Shown: positions 8,790 through 18,225, counted from the first letter of the stretch. The stretch: DNA of 64,000 nucleotides from Selenomonas sp. F0473 (GCF_000315545.1 NZ_JH992902.1:221280-285279); one strand, 5' to 3'. Notes: a model not told the origin generated them from the letters alone. Translations and numbers: made by a program.

Positions 8790-8818
8790 AAGCAGGTTGG
8801 TATCGCCAACCTGCTTTT
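8790..8818 (+). terminator. Terminator of the tRNA-Lys transcript
   Basis: A perfect 11-bp inverted repeat AAGCAGGTTGG (8790-8800) and CCAACCTGCTT (8806-8816) with a 5-nt loop and TTTT at the 3' side. It lies 32 nt after the tRNA and before surE. Confidence 0.85.
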
Positions 8819-8850
8819 CGTATATTGTGATCTTGTTTGGAGGGACCTTT

Positions 8851-9609
8851 GTGAAGATTTTGATCCTCAACGACGACGGCGTGGCGGCGGAGGGCCTGCG
8901 GACGCTTGCGCGCAGCCTTTCCGCGCGGCACCGTGTGACAGTTGCCGCGCCGATGCACCAGCAGAGCGGCACGTCGCATGCGCTTACGATCGGAAGTGCG
9001 ATTGAGGTGCGTGCGGACGAGACGTTTGATCCGGCGCATGACATAGAGGCATGGGCCATCGATGGAACGCCCGCCGACTGCGCCAAGCTCTATCTCGACG
9101 CGGTTGCGGAGGAACAGCCGGACGTCGTGCTCTCGGGGATCAATCACGGAGCGAATCTGGGGACGGATGTGATCTATTCGGGGACAGTCGGCGCCGCGTT
9201 CGAGGGGATCTTTCACGGGATTCCGTCGTTTGCGCTTTCCCTGCCCGAGGGAAGCGCTATCTCCTTTGCGGAGGCGGCGGCATATTTCGAGCCGTTTATG
9301 GAGAAAATCTTAACGGCGTACGATCAGCCGTTCCTGCTTAATATCAACTTCCCGCAGCGGTTAGCGGACGATACGCCGCAATTCATGTTCTGCCGACAGG
9401 GCGGCCGCGACTACGTCAATGCTTTCGAACGCATCGAGGAGAACGGGCGCGTTCATTATAAGGTCGCGGGAGAGATATCCGATACGGACAAAGGGGAAGG
9501 AACGGACATCCATACGGTGGAGCACGGGTATATCGCGGTGACGCCGCTCGGTGTGGATATGACGGATCATTCGCAGCTGACATGCTTTGACAATGAAATA
9601 TGGAAATAA
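8851..9609 (+). CDS. surE: 5'-nucleotidase SurE
   Basis: The 252-residue product starts with KILILNDDGV, whose paired aspartates bind the divalent metal of SurE phosphatases, and continues with APMHQQSGTSHALT and VVLSGINHGANLGTDVIYSG. SurE dephosphorylates nucleoside monophosphates in the cytoplasm. GTG 8851 is preceded by GGAGGG at 8839-8844. The frame is open upstream through the tRNA terminator, which is not coding. A terminator follows the gene. Confidence 0.94.
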   Translation: MKILILNDDGVAAEGLRTLARSLSARHRVTVAAPMHQQSGTSHALTIGSAIEVRADETFDPAHDIEAWAIDGTPADCAKLYLDAVAEEQPDVVLSGINHGANLGTDVIYSGTVGAAFEGIFHGIPSFALSLPEGSAISFAEAAAYFEPFMEKILTAYDQPFLLNINFPQRLADDTPQFMFCRQGGRDYVNAFERIEENGRVHYKVAGEISDTDKGEGTDIHTVEHGYIAVTPLGVDMTDHSQLTCFDNEIWK

Positions 9610-9642
9610 ATATCTTAGATATGGCTTGTTGATAATTACTAT

Positions 9643-9678
9643 AAAGAGCAGAGTTTGTGTCTTCTGCTCTTTTTTTTT
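9643..9678 (+). terminator. Rho-independent terminator after surE
   Basis: AAAGAGCAGA (9643-9652) pairs with TCTGCTCTTT (9663-9672) around a 10-nt loop and runs into nine or so T residues. A TATAAT at 9693-9698 follows, without a convincing -35, and could start the tetrapyrrole operon. Confidence 0.88.
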
Positions 9679-9743
9679 GCCGACTTTTGCGGTATAATAT
9701 GTGAATATGAACATCATTCATATTTTATATGGGAGGGAGCGTC

Positions 9744-10385
9744 TTGCTGTATCCGCTGAATATTGATCTAACGGGGCGGCGCATCGTTGTCGTCGGCGGC
9801 GGAACGGTGGCGGAGCGCAAGGTACGAGGGATTCTTGCGGCGGATGCGGGACCTTTCATATCGATGATTGCGCCGGAGGCGACGGCGGGGCTGCGCGTCC
9901 TCGCGGAGGCGGGGCGTATCGTTTGGCAATGTGAGAGATATGCGCACGGGATGCTGACGGGCGCGTTTCTCGTCTATGCCGCGACTGATGCGCCTGCGGT
10001 CAACGCCGCGGTCGCCGCAGAGGCGGAGGAAATCGGCGCGCTTGTCAACGTGATCGACGATGCGGCGCGTTCGGATTTTCAAGTGCCGGCGACACTGCGG
10101 CGCGGCGATCTTTTGCTGACCGCCTCAACGGGCGGCGGCAGTCCTGCGCTCGCGCGGGCGATACGGATGGAGCTTGAGCAATTCTATCCGCCTTCTTTTG
10201 AGATATGGATGGAACGTGTCGCCGTACTGCGTGCGGAGATGCGGAAGGCACTTCCGACGAGCAGGGCGCGCACAGAATTTTGGCGCGTTGCGTTGGGGGC
10301 CGATATTTTGTCGATGGTTCGAGACGGAGAGTTGGAGAAAGCGGAGGCTGAGTTACGACATGCGGCTCTTGACATTAGGGCTTAA
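9744..10385 (+). CDS. Precorrin-2 dehydrogenase/sirohydrochlorin ferrochelatase-type protein (Met8/CysG N-terminal)
   Basis: A 213-residue protein with an N-terminal Rossmann fold (IVVVGGGTVAERKVRGIL) and the family phrase NVIDDAARSDFQVPATLRRGDLLLTASTGG. It corresponds to the Met8/CysG-B unit that oxidises precorrin-2 to sirohydrochlorin with NAD and may insert iron to give siroheme. TTG 9744 is chosen because GGGAGG at 9731-9736 sits 7 nt upstream; ATG 9729 lies before that site. It heads the operon and overlaps hemA by 26 nt, a usual arrangement in Firmicutes. Confidence 0.9.
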   Translation: MLYPLNIDLTGRRIVVVGGGTVAERKVRGILAADAGPFISMIAPEATAGLRVLAEAGRIVWQCERYAHGMLTGAFLVYAATDAPAVNAAVAAEAEEIGALVNVIDDAARSDFQVPATLRRGDLLLTASTGGGSPALARAIRMELEQFYPPSFEIWMERVAVLRAEMRKALPTSRARTEFWRVALGADILSMVRDGELEKAEAELRHAALDIRA

Positions 10386-11679
10386 TCATAGAACGGCGCC
10401 TGTAGAGGTGCGCGAGCGCGTTTCGTTCTCGCGCGAAGATCTGCGCTCGGGACTTGTGAATTTGGGAGAGTACGACGGGCTGAACGGTCTGGTTGTGCTC
10501 TCTACCTGCAATCGGACGGAGTTCTATGCCGCCGTGGAGGATCATACGCGCGGCGCCGAGGCGCTGCGGCAGTTCCTGAGCGATTTGACGCAGGGCGGGG
10601 AGAGTCTGGACGAATATCTATATACCTATACGGACGAGGCCGCGGTGACGCATCTTTTCCGCGTGGCGTCGAGTCTCGATTCTCTCGTCCTAGGCGAAGG
10701 GCAGATTCTCTCGCAGGTCAAAGAGGCCTACGCCGTCGCGCGCGAGGCGGGGGCGACGAGTACGGTGCTCAATCTCCTCTTTCATCGGGCGATTGCGACG
10801 GGAAAGCGTGTGCGTACGGAGACACGCATCGCATACCGCTCCGTATCGGTCAGTTACACGGCGGTGGAGCTGGCGGCATCATCGCTCGGAGGGCTCGGCG
10901 GGTGTAGCGCGCTGATTTTCGGCGCGGGCAAGATGGCGGAGCTGACGGCGGAGCATCTGCGCGCACATGGGATTGAGACGATTTATGTGGCAAATCGCCA
11001 CCTTGACCGTGCCGCGCGGCTTGCCGAGCGCATCGGGGGCACGGCGATTCCCTTTGACCGCGCGATGGAATGTGCCGTCGGCGTCGATGTTATCGTCACT
11101 TCGACCGGAGCGCCGCATTATGTCGTCAAGGCATGGGAGGCGCGCCGTCTGATGGCGCGCCGGCATGGGAAGAAAATCTTCTTCATCGATATTGCGGTGC
11201 CGCGCGATGTGGATCCTGATGTGACGAGCATCAAGGGTGTGGAGCTCTACAATATCGATGCGCTCGAGGCTGTGGTCGACGAGCACCTGAGCGAGCGTCA
11301 AACGGAGGCCGTCAAGGCGGAGCGCATTGTGCGGGAGGAGGTCGCGTCTCTTCTGGAGCGGTTTAAATATCTTTCCTTTCAGCCGCTGATGGCGCTCCTA
11401 TCGAGGCGCTGTGAGCGGATTCGAGAGCGCGAAATCAAGCGTGTGAGCGCCAAACTTCCGGATCTTTCGGAGGAAGAGGAGCGGCAGGTCGATCATATGA
11501 GCCGTATGATTGTGCGCAAGATCCTGCGGATCCCGATGATGAAACTGCGGGCATCGGCGGGTACCGCAGACGAGGCGTTTTACATTGCGGCGATGAGGTC
11601 GCTCTTTAAACTGGATGCGATAGGAGAGACGGGGACAAGTGAGCAGCGGCACAATCACTATCGGTACGCGGGCAAGTAA
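10360..11679 (+). CDS. hemA: Glutamyl-tRNA reductase
   Basis: A 439-residue enzyme with GLNHRTAPVEVRERV at the start and LSTCNRTEFYA, whose Cys50 is the catalytic nucleophile. VLGEGQILSQVKEAY, a NADPH-binding domain with IFGAGKMAELTA, and a C-terminal helical dimerisation region follow. It reduces glutamyl-tRNA to glutamate-1-semialdehyde, the first committed step of tetrapyrrole synthesis by the C5 pathway; hemL downstream does the next step. The start lies inside the end of the Met8-type gene, and its end overlaps hemC by 41 nt. Confidence 0.96.
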   Translation: MRLLTLGLNHRTAPVEVRERVSFSREDLRSGLVNLGEYDGLNGLVVLSTCNRTEFYAAVEDHTRGAEALRQFLSDLTQGGESLDEYLYTYTDEAAVTHLFRVASSLDSLVLGEGQILSQVKEAYAVAREAGATSTVLNLLFHRAIATGKRVRTETRIAYRSVSVSYTAVELAASSLGGLGGCSALIFGAGKMAELTAEHLRAHGIETIYVANRHLDRAARLAERIGGTAIPFDRAMECAVGVDVIVTSTGAPHYVVKAWEARRLMARRHGKKIFFIDIAVPRDVDPDVTSIKGVELYNIDALEAVVDEHLSERQTEAVKAERIVREEVASLLERFKYLSFQPLMALLSRRCERIREREIKRVSAKLPDLSEEEERQVDHMSRMIVRKILRIPMMKLRASAGTADEAFYIAAMRSLFKLDAIGETGTSEQRHNHYRYAGK

Positions 11680-12574
11680 GCTCGCGCTGTGGCAGGCGGA
11701 GCACATTGCGGGAGAGCTGCGCCGACATCATCCCTCTCTTGCGGTCGTGTTGAAAAAAATGACGACGAAGGGGGATAAAATCCTCGACGCGCCGCTCGCG
11801 AAAATCGGCGGCAAGGGACTCTTTACAAAGGAACTTGAACAGGCGATGCTTGCGGGCGAGATCGATCTTGCGGTGCACAGCCTGAAGGATATGCCGACGG
11901 AGCTGCCCGCGGGGCTCGTCATCGGCGCGATTACGGAGCGGCTTGATGCCGGCGACGCCTTTGTCAGCAATCGCTACGGTGCGATAGAGGAGCTCCCCGC
12001 GGGTGCGGCGGTAGGGACGTCGAGTCTGCGCCGACGCGCGCAGATCCTCGCCGTGCGCCCCGACCTGACGCTGCGCGACCTCCGTGGGAACGTGAATACG
12101 CGTCTTGAAAAGCTCGATGCGGGCGAATTTGACGCCGTCGTGCTTGCCGCGGCGGGACTGCGGCGGCTGGGGCTCGGCGACCGCATCCGCTCGGTGCTGC
12201 CGCGCGCGATGATGCTGCCCGCCGTGGGTCAGGGGGCGCTTGCCATTGAGTGCCGCGCGGGCGATACGGAGATTCTCGCCGCCATCGACTTTCTGCGCGA
12301 TGCGAATATGACGGCGGCAGCCGCAGCGGAGCGCGCCTTCCTCAGCCGCGTCGAGGGGGGCTGTCAGATTCCCGTCGGCGTTTACGCCGAGATGGGAGAG
12401 GGAAATATGCTGCATGTGGATGCCATGATTGCCTCCGTGGACGGGATGCGCGTCTGCCGTTCCCGCGCGTCGGGGCGGGCGGAACAGGCGGCTCAGATTG
12501 GCGTCTCTCTTGCAGAGGAACTGCTCGATGCGGGCGGACGTGAGATTTTGAAAGAGATAGGAATTATCGTATGA
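11639..12574 (+). CDS. hemC: Hydroxymethylbilane synthase (porphobilinogen deaminase)
   Basis: A 311-residue enzyme beginning IGTRASKLALWQAE, with GKGLFTKELEQAML, VHSLKDMPTELPAGL and GTSSLRRRAQI. Cys242 in EGGCQIPVG is the attachment site for the dipyrromethane cofactor. It condenses four porphobilinogens into hydroxymethylbilane. The GTG start lies 41 nt inside hemA, and the ATGA at its end overlaps the cobA-hemD start, so expression is coupled in both directions. Confidence 0.96.
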   Translation: MSSGTITIGTRASKLALWQAEHIAGELRRHHPSLAVVLKKMTTKGDKILDAPLAKIGGKGLFTKELEQAMLAGEIDLAVHSLKDMPTELPAGLVIGAITERLDAGDAFVSNRYGAIEELPAGAAVGTSSLRRRAQILAVRPDLTLRDLRGNVNTRLEKLDAGEFDAVVLAAAGLRRLGLGDRIRSVLPRAMMLPAVGQGALAIECRAGDTEILAAIDFLRDANMTAAAAAERAFLSRVEGGCQIPVGVYAEMGEGNMLHVDAMIASVDGMRVCRSRASGRAEQAAQIGVSLAEELLDAGGREILKEIGIIV

Positions 12575-14094
12575 ACGGAACAGTTTTCCTTGTCGGCGCG
12601 GGCCCCGGGGATCCACGTCTTTTGACCGTCGGCGCGATGGCGTGTATGAAACGCGCGGATGTCGTCGTCTACGACCACCTCGCCGATGAGGGAATTCTTT
12701 CTTATGCGTCCGCGGACGCAGAGCGCATTTATGTCGGAAAGCAGTCCTGCAAGCACACGATGCGCCAAGAGGATATCAATGTGCTTCTCGCCGAGAAAGC
12801 GGCCGAGGGAAAGACGGTCGTCCGCCTCAAGGGCGGCGACCCGTTTGTCTTTGGCCGCGGGGGCGAAGAGGCGCTCCTCCTGATGGAGCGCGGCATTCCC
12901 TTTGAGGTATTGCCCGGCGTGACCTCGGCGGTCAGTGTGCCCGCCTATGCGGGCATCCCTGTCACGCACCGCGGCGTCGCAGTGTCGTTTGCGGTCGTTA
13001 CGGGGCACGAGGACCCGAGGAAGGCGCAGTCCAGCATTCGCTGGCAGCACCTGGCAACGGGGGTGGATACGCTCGTCTTTCTCATGGGCGTTGCCAATAT
13101 CCCAGAGATTACCAAAAACCTGATTGAGAACGGACGTCCCGCCGAGACGCCCGCGGCCATCATTCGCTGGGGGACGCATCCGGAGCAGGAGACCTACGTC
13201 ACGACGGTGGGCGACGCGGCGGAGACACTGCGCCGCGAGGGCATCCGCCCGCCCGCGATCTTCATTGTGGGCAATGTGGTGAAATTGCGTGAGCACTTGC
13301 GCTGGTTTGACCGTCCCGCCACGCGCCCGCTCTTCGGCAAGCGGATTCTCGTGACGCGCGCGCGCGCGCAGGCGTCGGCGCTCACGGAGAAACTCACGGC
13401 GCTCGGCGCCGCCTGCATCGAGGCGCCCGTCATCCGTATCGCGCCGCCTGCGGACGGTTATGCGGCGCTCGATGGAGCGATTGCGGAGCTCAATGCGTAT
13501 CACTGGCTGATTTTTACGAGCGTCAACGGTGTGGAGCATTTCTTCGCGCGTCTGCGCGCGGCGGGGAAGGATACGCGCGCGCTCGGCTATGCCAAAGTCG
13601 CCGCAATCGGCTCCGCGACGGCTGAGGCGCTGCGCTCGTTCGGCATCACCGCCGACCTCATTCCCGAGGAGTTTCGTGCCGAGGCTGTGGCTGAGGCGCT
13701 GCGCCCCATCCTGCCGCCGCGTGCGCGCATTCTCCTGCCGCGCGCGCAGGAGGCGCGGGACGTGCTCCCCGATACGCTGCGCGCGCATGGCGCGACGGTG
13801 GATGTAGTGGCCGTCTATGAGACCGTTCCGGAGACGGAGAGCGGCGCGGAACTGGCCGAACGCATGATGCGCGGAGATATCGATATCGTGACGTTTACAA
13901 GTTCCTCCACGGTGAAGAACCTCGTCAAGCTGCTCGGCAACATCACGCCGCTGCAGCAGACGAAGATTGCCTGTATCGGACCCGTGACGGCGGACACCGC
14001 GCGTTCGTTTGCGCTTGCGCCCGATATTGTGGCGGAGGAATATACGATTGACGGCCTCGTATCGTGTATAAAGGAGTATGTGCAATGCATATGA
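12571..14094 (+). CDS. cobA-hemD: Uroporphyrinogen-III C-methyltransferase/uroporphyrinogen-III synthase fusion
   Basis: A 507-residue two-domain protein. Residues 1 to about 250 are a SUMT (CobA) domain with VGAGPGDPRLLTVGA, VVRLKGGDPFVFGRGGEEA and LPGVTSAVSVPAYAGIPVTH. From about residue 252 a HemD domain starts with GKRILVTRARAQASAL and ends with TFTSSSTVKNLV and IACIGPVTA. One polypeptide thus cyclises hydroxymethylbilane to uroporphyrinogen III and methylates it to precorrin-2, feeding siroheme or cobalamin. The fusion is common in Firmicutes. It overlaps hemC by 4 nt and hemB by 10 nt. Confidence 0.95.
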   Translation: MNGTVFLVGAGPGDPRLLTVGAMACMKRADVVVYDHLADEGILSYASADAERIYVGKQSCKHTMRQEDINVLLAEKAAEGKTVVRLKGGDPFVFGRGGEEALLLMERGIPFEVLPGVTSAVSVPAYAGIPVTHRGVAVSFAVVTGHEDPRKAQSSIRWQHLATGVDTLVFLMGVANIPEITKNLIENGRPAETPAAIIRWGTHPEQETYVTTVGDAAETLRREGIRPPAIFIVGNVVKLREHLRWFDRPATRPLFGKRILVTRARAQASALTEKLTALGAACIEAPVIRIAPPADGYAALDGAIAELNAYHWLIFTSVNGVEHFFARLRAAGKDTRALGYAKVAAIGSATAEALRSFGITADLIPEEFRAEAVAEALRPILPPRARILLPRAQEARDVLPDTLRAHGATVDVVAVYETVPETESGAELAERMMRGDIDIVTFTSSSTVKNLVKLLGNITPLQQTKIACIGPVTADTARSFALAPDIVAEEYTIDGLVSCIKEYVQCI

Positions 14095-15056
14095 TTCAGC
14101 GGCCGCGGCGCCTGCGCATATCTGCCGGCATGCGTGACCTCGTGCGTGAGACGGAGCTCTCACCGCGCGATTTCGTCTACCCGATTTTTGTCGTTCCGGG
14201 GGAGCATATCAAGGAAGAGATTCCGAGCATGCCGAACTGTTTCCACTACTCTGTGGACAATGTGGCGGCGCTCGCACGTGAAGTCGCCGCACGCGGGATT
14301 CCCGCCGTGGAGGTGTTCGGGCTGCCCGCCTATAAGGACGAGATTGGGTCGGGCGCATGGGATGTGACAAGCCCCGTACAGCGGGCGATTACGGCAATCA
14401 AGGAAGCGGTTCCGGAACTTCTCGTTGTGGGCGATGTCTGCCTCTGCCAGTACACGAGCCACGGGCACTGCGGCGAACTGAACGGCCAATATGTGGACAA
14501 TGACGCGACGCTGCCGCATCTCGTTCAAACGGCGGTCAGTCAGGCGCGGGCGGGAGCGGATATCGTGGCGCCGTCCGATATGATGGACGGGCGCGTTGCG
14601 GCCATCCGTGCGGGGCTCGATGCCGAGGGCTTTATCAATACGAGCATCATGAGTTATGCGGTGAAATATGCCTCCGGCTACTACGGCCCCTTCCGCGACG
14701 CCGTCGACAGCGCGCCGTCCTTCGGCGACCGCAAACAGTACCAGATGGATACGGCGAATGTGCGCGAGGCGCTGAAAGAGGCCCGGCTCGACTGCGACGA
14801 GGGGGCGGACATTATCATGGTAAAGCCCGCGCTCGCCTATCTCGATGTTGTGCGCAGGGTCTACGAGGCAACAGAGCGTCCGATTGCGGTCTATAACGTC
14901 AGCGGCGAGTATGCGATGGTGAAAGCCGCCGCCGCAAACGGCTGGATCGACGAGCGGAAGATTGTGCTGGAAACGCTGACGAGTATGAAACGTGCGGGAG
15001 CGAAGATCATCATCACCTACCATGCGCTCGACGCGGCGGCATGGCTCAATGCGTGA
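14085..15056 (+). CDS. hemB: Delta-aminolevulinic acid dehydratase (porphobilinogen synthase)
   Basis: A 323-residue enzyme with the Cys-rich metal segment CLCQYTSHGHCG, the first active-site lysine in MSYAVKYASGYYGPF and Lys247 in DIIMVKPALAYLDVV, which forms the Schiff base with substrate. It condenses two aminolevulinates to porphobilinogen. The Cys-rich segment points to a zinc-type enzyme. AAGGAG at 14071-14076 is 8 nt before ATG 14085, which is preferred over an upstream frame extension. Confidence 0.96.
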   Translation: MHMIQRPRRLRISAGMRDLVRETELSPRDFVYPIFVVPGEHIKEEIPSMPNCFHYSVDNVAALAREVAARGIPAVEVFGLPAYKDEIGSGAWDVTSPVQRAITAIKEAVPELLVVGDVCLCQYTSHGHCGELNGQYVDNDATLPHLVQTAVSQARAGADIVAPSDMMDGRVAAIRAGLDAEGFINTSIMSYAVKYASGYYGPFRDAVDSAPSFGDRKQYQMDTANVREALKEARLDCDEGADIIMVKPALAYLDVVRRVYEATERPIAVYNVSGEYAMVKAAAANGWIDERKIVLETLTSMKRAGAKIIITYHALDAAAWLNA

Positions 15057-15070
15057 GGAGGAAGCCGACG

Positions 15071-16390
15071 ATGCGGAACACGAACCGGTCCAAAGCGGCC
15101 TTTGACGAGGCGAAACGATATATGCCGGGCGGGGTGAACAGCCCCGTCCGCTCCTTTGCGAATGTGGGCGGGAATCCGCTCTTTATCGCGCGCGCGGAAG
15201 GAGATAAAATCTACGACATCGATGGGAACGAGTACATCGACTACGTCGGTTCGTGGGGGCCGATGATTGTCGGACACGCACACCCGCAGGTGATTCGAGC
15301 GCTGCAGGAGGCGGCGGCACGCGGCACGAGCTACGGTGCGCCGACCCTCGCCGAAACGGAACTGGCGCAGCTTGTGCAGACCGTCTATCCGTCGATTGAA
15401 GTCATCCGCATGGTAAACTCGGGAACCGAGGCAACGATGAGCGCCCTGCGTCTCGCACGCGGTTATACGGAGCGGAACAAAATCGTCAAGTTCGTCGGCT
15501 GCTATCACGGACACAGCGACAGCCTGCTTGTGAGCGCCGGCTCCGGTATGGCGACCTTCGGTGTGCCGAGTTCGCCGGGCGTGACGCCCGGTACGGCGGC
15601 AGACACAATCGCCGTACCTTACAACGATAAAGAGGCGATTCGCTCCGTCATGGAGCGCGAGGGCGATACGATTGCCGCCGTTATCGTCGAGCCCGTGGCG
15701 GGCAACATGGGACTCGTTCTCCCGCGGCAGGGCTATCTCCCTCTCCTGCGGGCACTGACGGAGCGCTGCGGTGCGCTGCTCATCTTCGATGAGGTCATGT
15801 GCGGGTTCCGCGCGTCGCTCGGCGGCGCACAGGCGGCGTACGGCATCCGTCCCGATCTCACCTGTCTCGGCAAGATCATCGGCGGCGGACTTCCCGTCGC
15901 GGCCTACGGCGGGCGCCGCGACATCATGGAGCGCATCTCGCCCGCAGGTCCCGTCTATCAGGCGGGCACGCTTTCGGGCAACCCGCTCGCCATGACGGCG
16001 GGCATCGAGACGCTCAAGATCATCACGGCGGAGCCGGAGGATGGGGCGGCAGACTACAGCAGAGAGCTGACGCTCAAGACAAAGAACCTTCTGCTCGGCT
16101 GGCAGCGCATCGCCAAAGAATACGACGTTCCTATTTGCGCGCATCAGGCGGGATCGATGTTCGGCATCTTCTTTACGGATCGTGAGGTCTATAACTACGA
16201 GGATGCCGTCGCGGCCGACCAAGAGGCCTTCCGTATCTGGTTCGAGACGATGCTGGACGAGGGGATTTACCTCGCGCCGTCCCAGTTCGAGACGATCTTC
16301 ATGTCGGGGGCGCATACGGACGCGGATATCGACCGTACAATTGCGGCCGCGGAGAAGGGGTTTGCAGCAGTCAAAGGAGCACGCGCTTAA
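15071..16390 (+). CDS. hemL: Glutamate-1-semialdehyde 2,1-aminomutase
   Basis: A 439-residue class-III PLP aminotransferase with MPGGVNSPVRSF, MVNSGTEATMSALRLARG, IFDEVMCGFR and the PLP lysine (Lys268) in LGKIIGGGLPVAAYGG. It converts glutamate-1-semialdehyde to 5-aminolevulinate and completes the C5 route together with HemA. ATG 15071 is used because GAGGAGG at 15055-15061 lies 9 nt upstream; an earlier in-frame ATG at 15041 is inside hemB. A terminator closes the operon just after its stop. Confidence 0.96.
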   Translation: MRNTNRSKAAFDEAKRYMPGGVNSPVRSFANVGGNPLFIARAEGDKIYDIDGNEYIDYVGSWGPMIVGHAHPQVIRALQEAAARGTSYGAPTLAETELAQLVQTVYPSIEVIRMVNSGTEATMSALRLARGYTERNKIVKFVGCYHGHSDSLLVSAGSGMATFGVPSSPGVTPGTAADTIAVPYNDKEAIRSVMEREGDTIAAVIVEPVAGNMGLVLPRQGYLPLLRALTERCGALLIFDEVMCGFRASLGGAQAAYGIRPDLTCLGKIIGGGLPVAAYGGRRDIMERISPAGPVYQAGTLSGNPLAMTAGIETLKIITAEPEDGAADYSRELTLKTKNLLLGWQRIAKEYDVPICAHQAGSMFGIFFTDREVYNYEDAVAADQEAFRIWFETMLDEGIYLAPSQFETIFMSGAHTDADIDRTIAAAEKGFAAVKGARA

Positions 16391-16404
16391 TATCTTGTCA
16401 AATG

Positions 16405-16444
16405 ACCTCCCGTATACGGCAAAAAACTGTATCGGGAGGTTTTT
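16405..16444 (+). terminator. Terminator of the tetrapyrrole operon
   Basis: ACCTCCCG (16405-16412) pairs with CGGGAGGT (16433-16440), extended by ATAC/GTAT across one bulged T, with an A-rich loop and a T run. Confidence 0.85.
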
Positions 16445-16481
16445 GTTTTGAGAAAAGTCCGTCACTATGCTGTTCTTCACA

Positions 16482-16510
16482 TTGCTACGGGGGCAACCAT
16501 ATGCTATAAT
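16482..16510 (+). promoter_or_regulatory. Extended -10 promoter of the flippase gene
   Basis: TTGCTA at 16482-16487 and TATAAT at 16505-16510 are 17 nt apart, with TGC directly before the -10 (extended -10 element). Confidence 0.72.
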
Positions 16511-16569
16511 TTAGGGGCAAAACGTATCAATTATTTTGTCGGCTGACATGCAATATTATCATTGAGGCG

Positions 16570-18225
16570 GTGTTTCTCATTCGTGAGATAGATGTTGCTG
16601 AAGGGAAAAGCAGCAAGGGAGAATCCTTCCTCAAAGGAACCTTTGTCCTGACGATCGCGGGTTTTGTCGTCAAGGTCATCGGCTCGCTCAATTGGATCTT
16701 TGTGTCCCGTATTCTCGGCGGCGAGGGTATCGGGCTGTATCAGATGGCTTTTCCCATTTATTTTTTTGCCATGACGGTCTCGCAGGCGGGCGTACCCGTT
16801 GCGATCTCCATCATTACGGCGGAACGCGTGGCGCTGCGGGATATCTACGGTGCGAAACGCGTTTTTCGTATCTCCATGATGCTCATGGTGCTGACGGGAC
16901 TATTTTTTTCTGTTCTGACATATTTAGCGGCGGACTGGCTGATCGACTGGCAGTTCATCCGCGATGCCCGTGCCTATAAGGCCGTGGTCGTGCTTGCGCC
17001 GACGGTCTTTTTTGTGACCCTGCTTGCCAGTTCGCGCGGCTATCTCCAGGGATGGCAGCGCATGACGCCGACGGCAGTCTCGCAGATCGTGGAGCAGATT
17101 TTCCGCGTCGTGACGATGATCGTGCTGGCGAGCCTTCTCATGCCGTGGGGACTGGACTATGCGGCTGCCGGTGCGTCGCTTGGCGCGCTTGCAGGTGCGG
17201 TGACGGGGCTGATCGTCCTCGTTTATTTCCATATCAAATTGGAGCGAGATATCGCGCGCGACTACGGCACGGACCTCGGGCCGCTGCCGGGCGCGGCATA
17301 TGAATCGCGGCGCTCCATCATCAAGCGCATATTTAAGCTGTCGCTGCCGGTGTCGGCGGCGAGCATTATGCTCCCTGTCGTTTCGAATCTTGATCTCATG
17401 ATCGTACCGCAACGTCTCGAGGCGGCGGGGTACAGCGTCAGCGAGGCGACGGAGCTGTTCGGGTATCTGAACGGTATGGCAGTGCCGCTCGTCAATCTTG
17501 CGACGATACTCACGGCGTCGATGGCGATGAGCATTGTGCCCGCGATCTCAGAGTCGCGTGTGCTTGGAGATAAAAAGCGTGTCTACGATCAGACGGCGGC
17601 GTCGGTGCGCATTTCGAACTTTGTCTGCTTTCCGGCATTTGTCATTGTCTTTATGCTCGCGACACCGATTTCAAGTTTGATTTACAACGCCCCCGGCGCA
17701 GGGCCCGCCGTGATGATCTCTGCGGTGAGTATCATCCTGCTCGGTCTGCATCAGGTCTCGACGGGAATCCTGCAGGGGCTCGGTCATCCGACGATTCCCA
17801 TGGTGAATATGATTCTGGCGGCGGCGGCCAAGGTATTCCTCAACTGGCAGCTGACGGCGATCCCGTGGCTCGGCATCATGGGGGCCGCGTGGGCGACGGC
17901 CGCCGATATGGGCGTTGCAGCGCTCATCAATCTGTACTTTATTTACCGCTTTATCGGTTATCGCATCGAGCTGCTGCAGCTTCTCAAAACGATATGTGCG
18001 GCGGGGATGATGGCGGCATCCGTTTACGGATTTTACACATGGACGCTCGCTTGGTGGGGGATCGCCGCGTTATCGACGTTTGGTGCGGTGCTTTTTGGAG
18101 GCATCGTTTACGTCACGGCGATGATTCTCCTGCGGGGGCTGATTGAAGATGATCTGCGGCGTCTGCCGATGGTCGGTACGATGGGGATTCGTTTTTTGCA
18201 GCGTATTGGGGTTTTTAAGCCATGA
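16570..18225 (+). CDS. Polysaccharide/lipid flippase of the MOP (SpoVB/MurJ-like) superfamily
   Basis: A protein of about 550 residues made almost entirely of hydrophobic helices, about 14 by eye. It begins with GTFVLTIAGFVVKVIGSLNW and SRILGGEGIGLYQMAFPIYFF, typical of SpoVB/YtgP-type MOP exporters. Such proteins flip lipid-linked oligosaccharides across the membrane; B. subtilis YtgP (MurJ) is a lipid II flippase. The substrate cannot be told from sequence. The GTG at 16570 has a poorly spaced ribosome site, so the true start may differ by a few codons. It overlaps the lipid kinase gene by 4 nt. Confidence 0.85.
   Translation: MFLIREIDVAEGKSSKGESFLKGTFVLTIAGFVVKVIGSLNWIFVSRILGGEGIGLYQMAFPIYFFAMTVSQAGVPVAISIITAERVALRDIYGAKRVFRISMMLMVLTGLFFSVLTYLAADWLIDWQFIRDARAYKAVVVLAPTVFFVTLLASSRGYLQGWQRMTPTAVSQIVEQIFRVVTMIVLASLLMPWGLDYAAAGASLGALAGAVTGLIVLVYFHIKLERDIARDYGTDLGPLPGAAYESRRSIIKRIFKLSLPVSAASIMLPVVSNLDLMIVPQRLEAAGYSVSEATELFGYLNGMAVPLVNLATILTASMAMSIVPAISESRVLGDKKRVYDQTAASVRISNFVCFPAFVIVFMLATPISSLIYNAPGAGPAVMISAVSIILLGLHQVSTGILQGLGHPTIPMVNMILAAAAKVFLNWQLTAIPWLGIMGAAWATAADMGVAALINLYFIYRFIGYRIELLQLLKTICAAGMMAASVYGFYTWTLAWWGIAALSTFGAVLFGGIVYVTAMILLRGLIEDDLRRLPMVGTMGIRFLQRIGVFKP

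Noticed and set aside
8761-8850. Longer SurE start upstream of GTG 8851
   Set aside because: The upstream in-frame stretch contains the tRNA terminator hairpin, and the conserved SurE N-terminus begins at 8851.
12493-14163. Open frame of 556 codons on the minus strand opposite cobA-hemD
   Set aside because: The composition (Arg, His and Ala rich) and complete overlap with a well-supported fusion enzyme mark it as a shadow frame.
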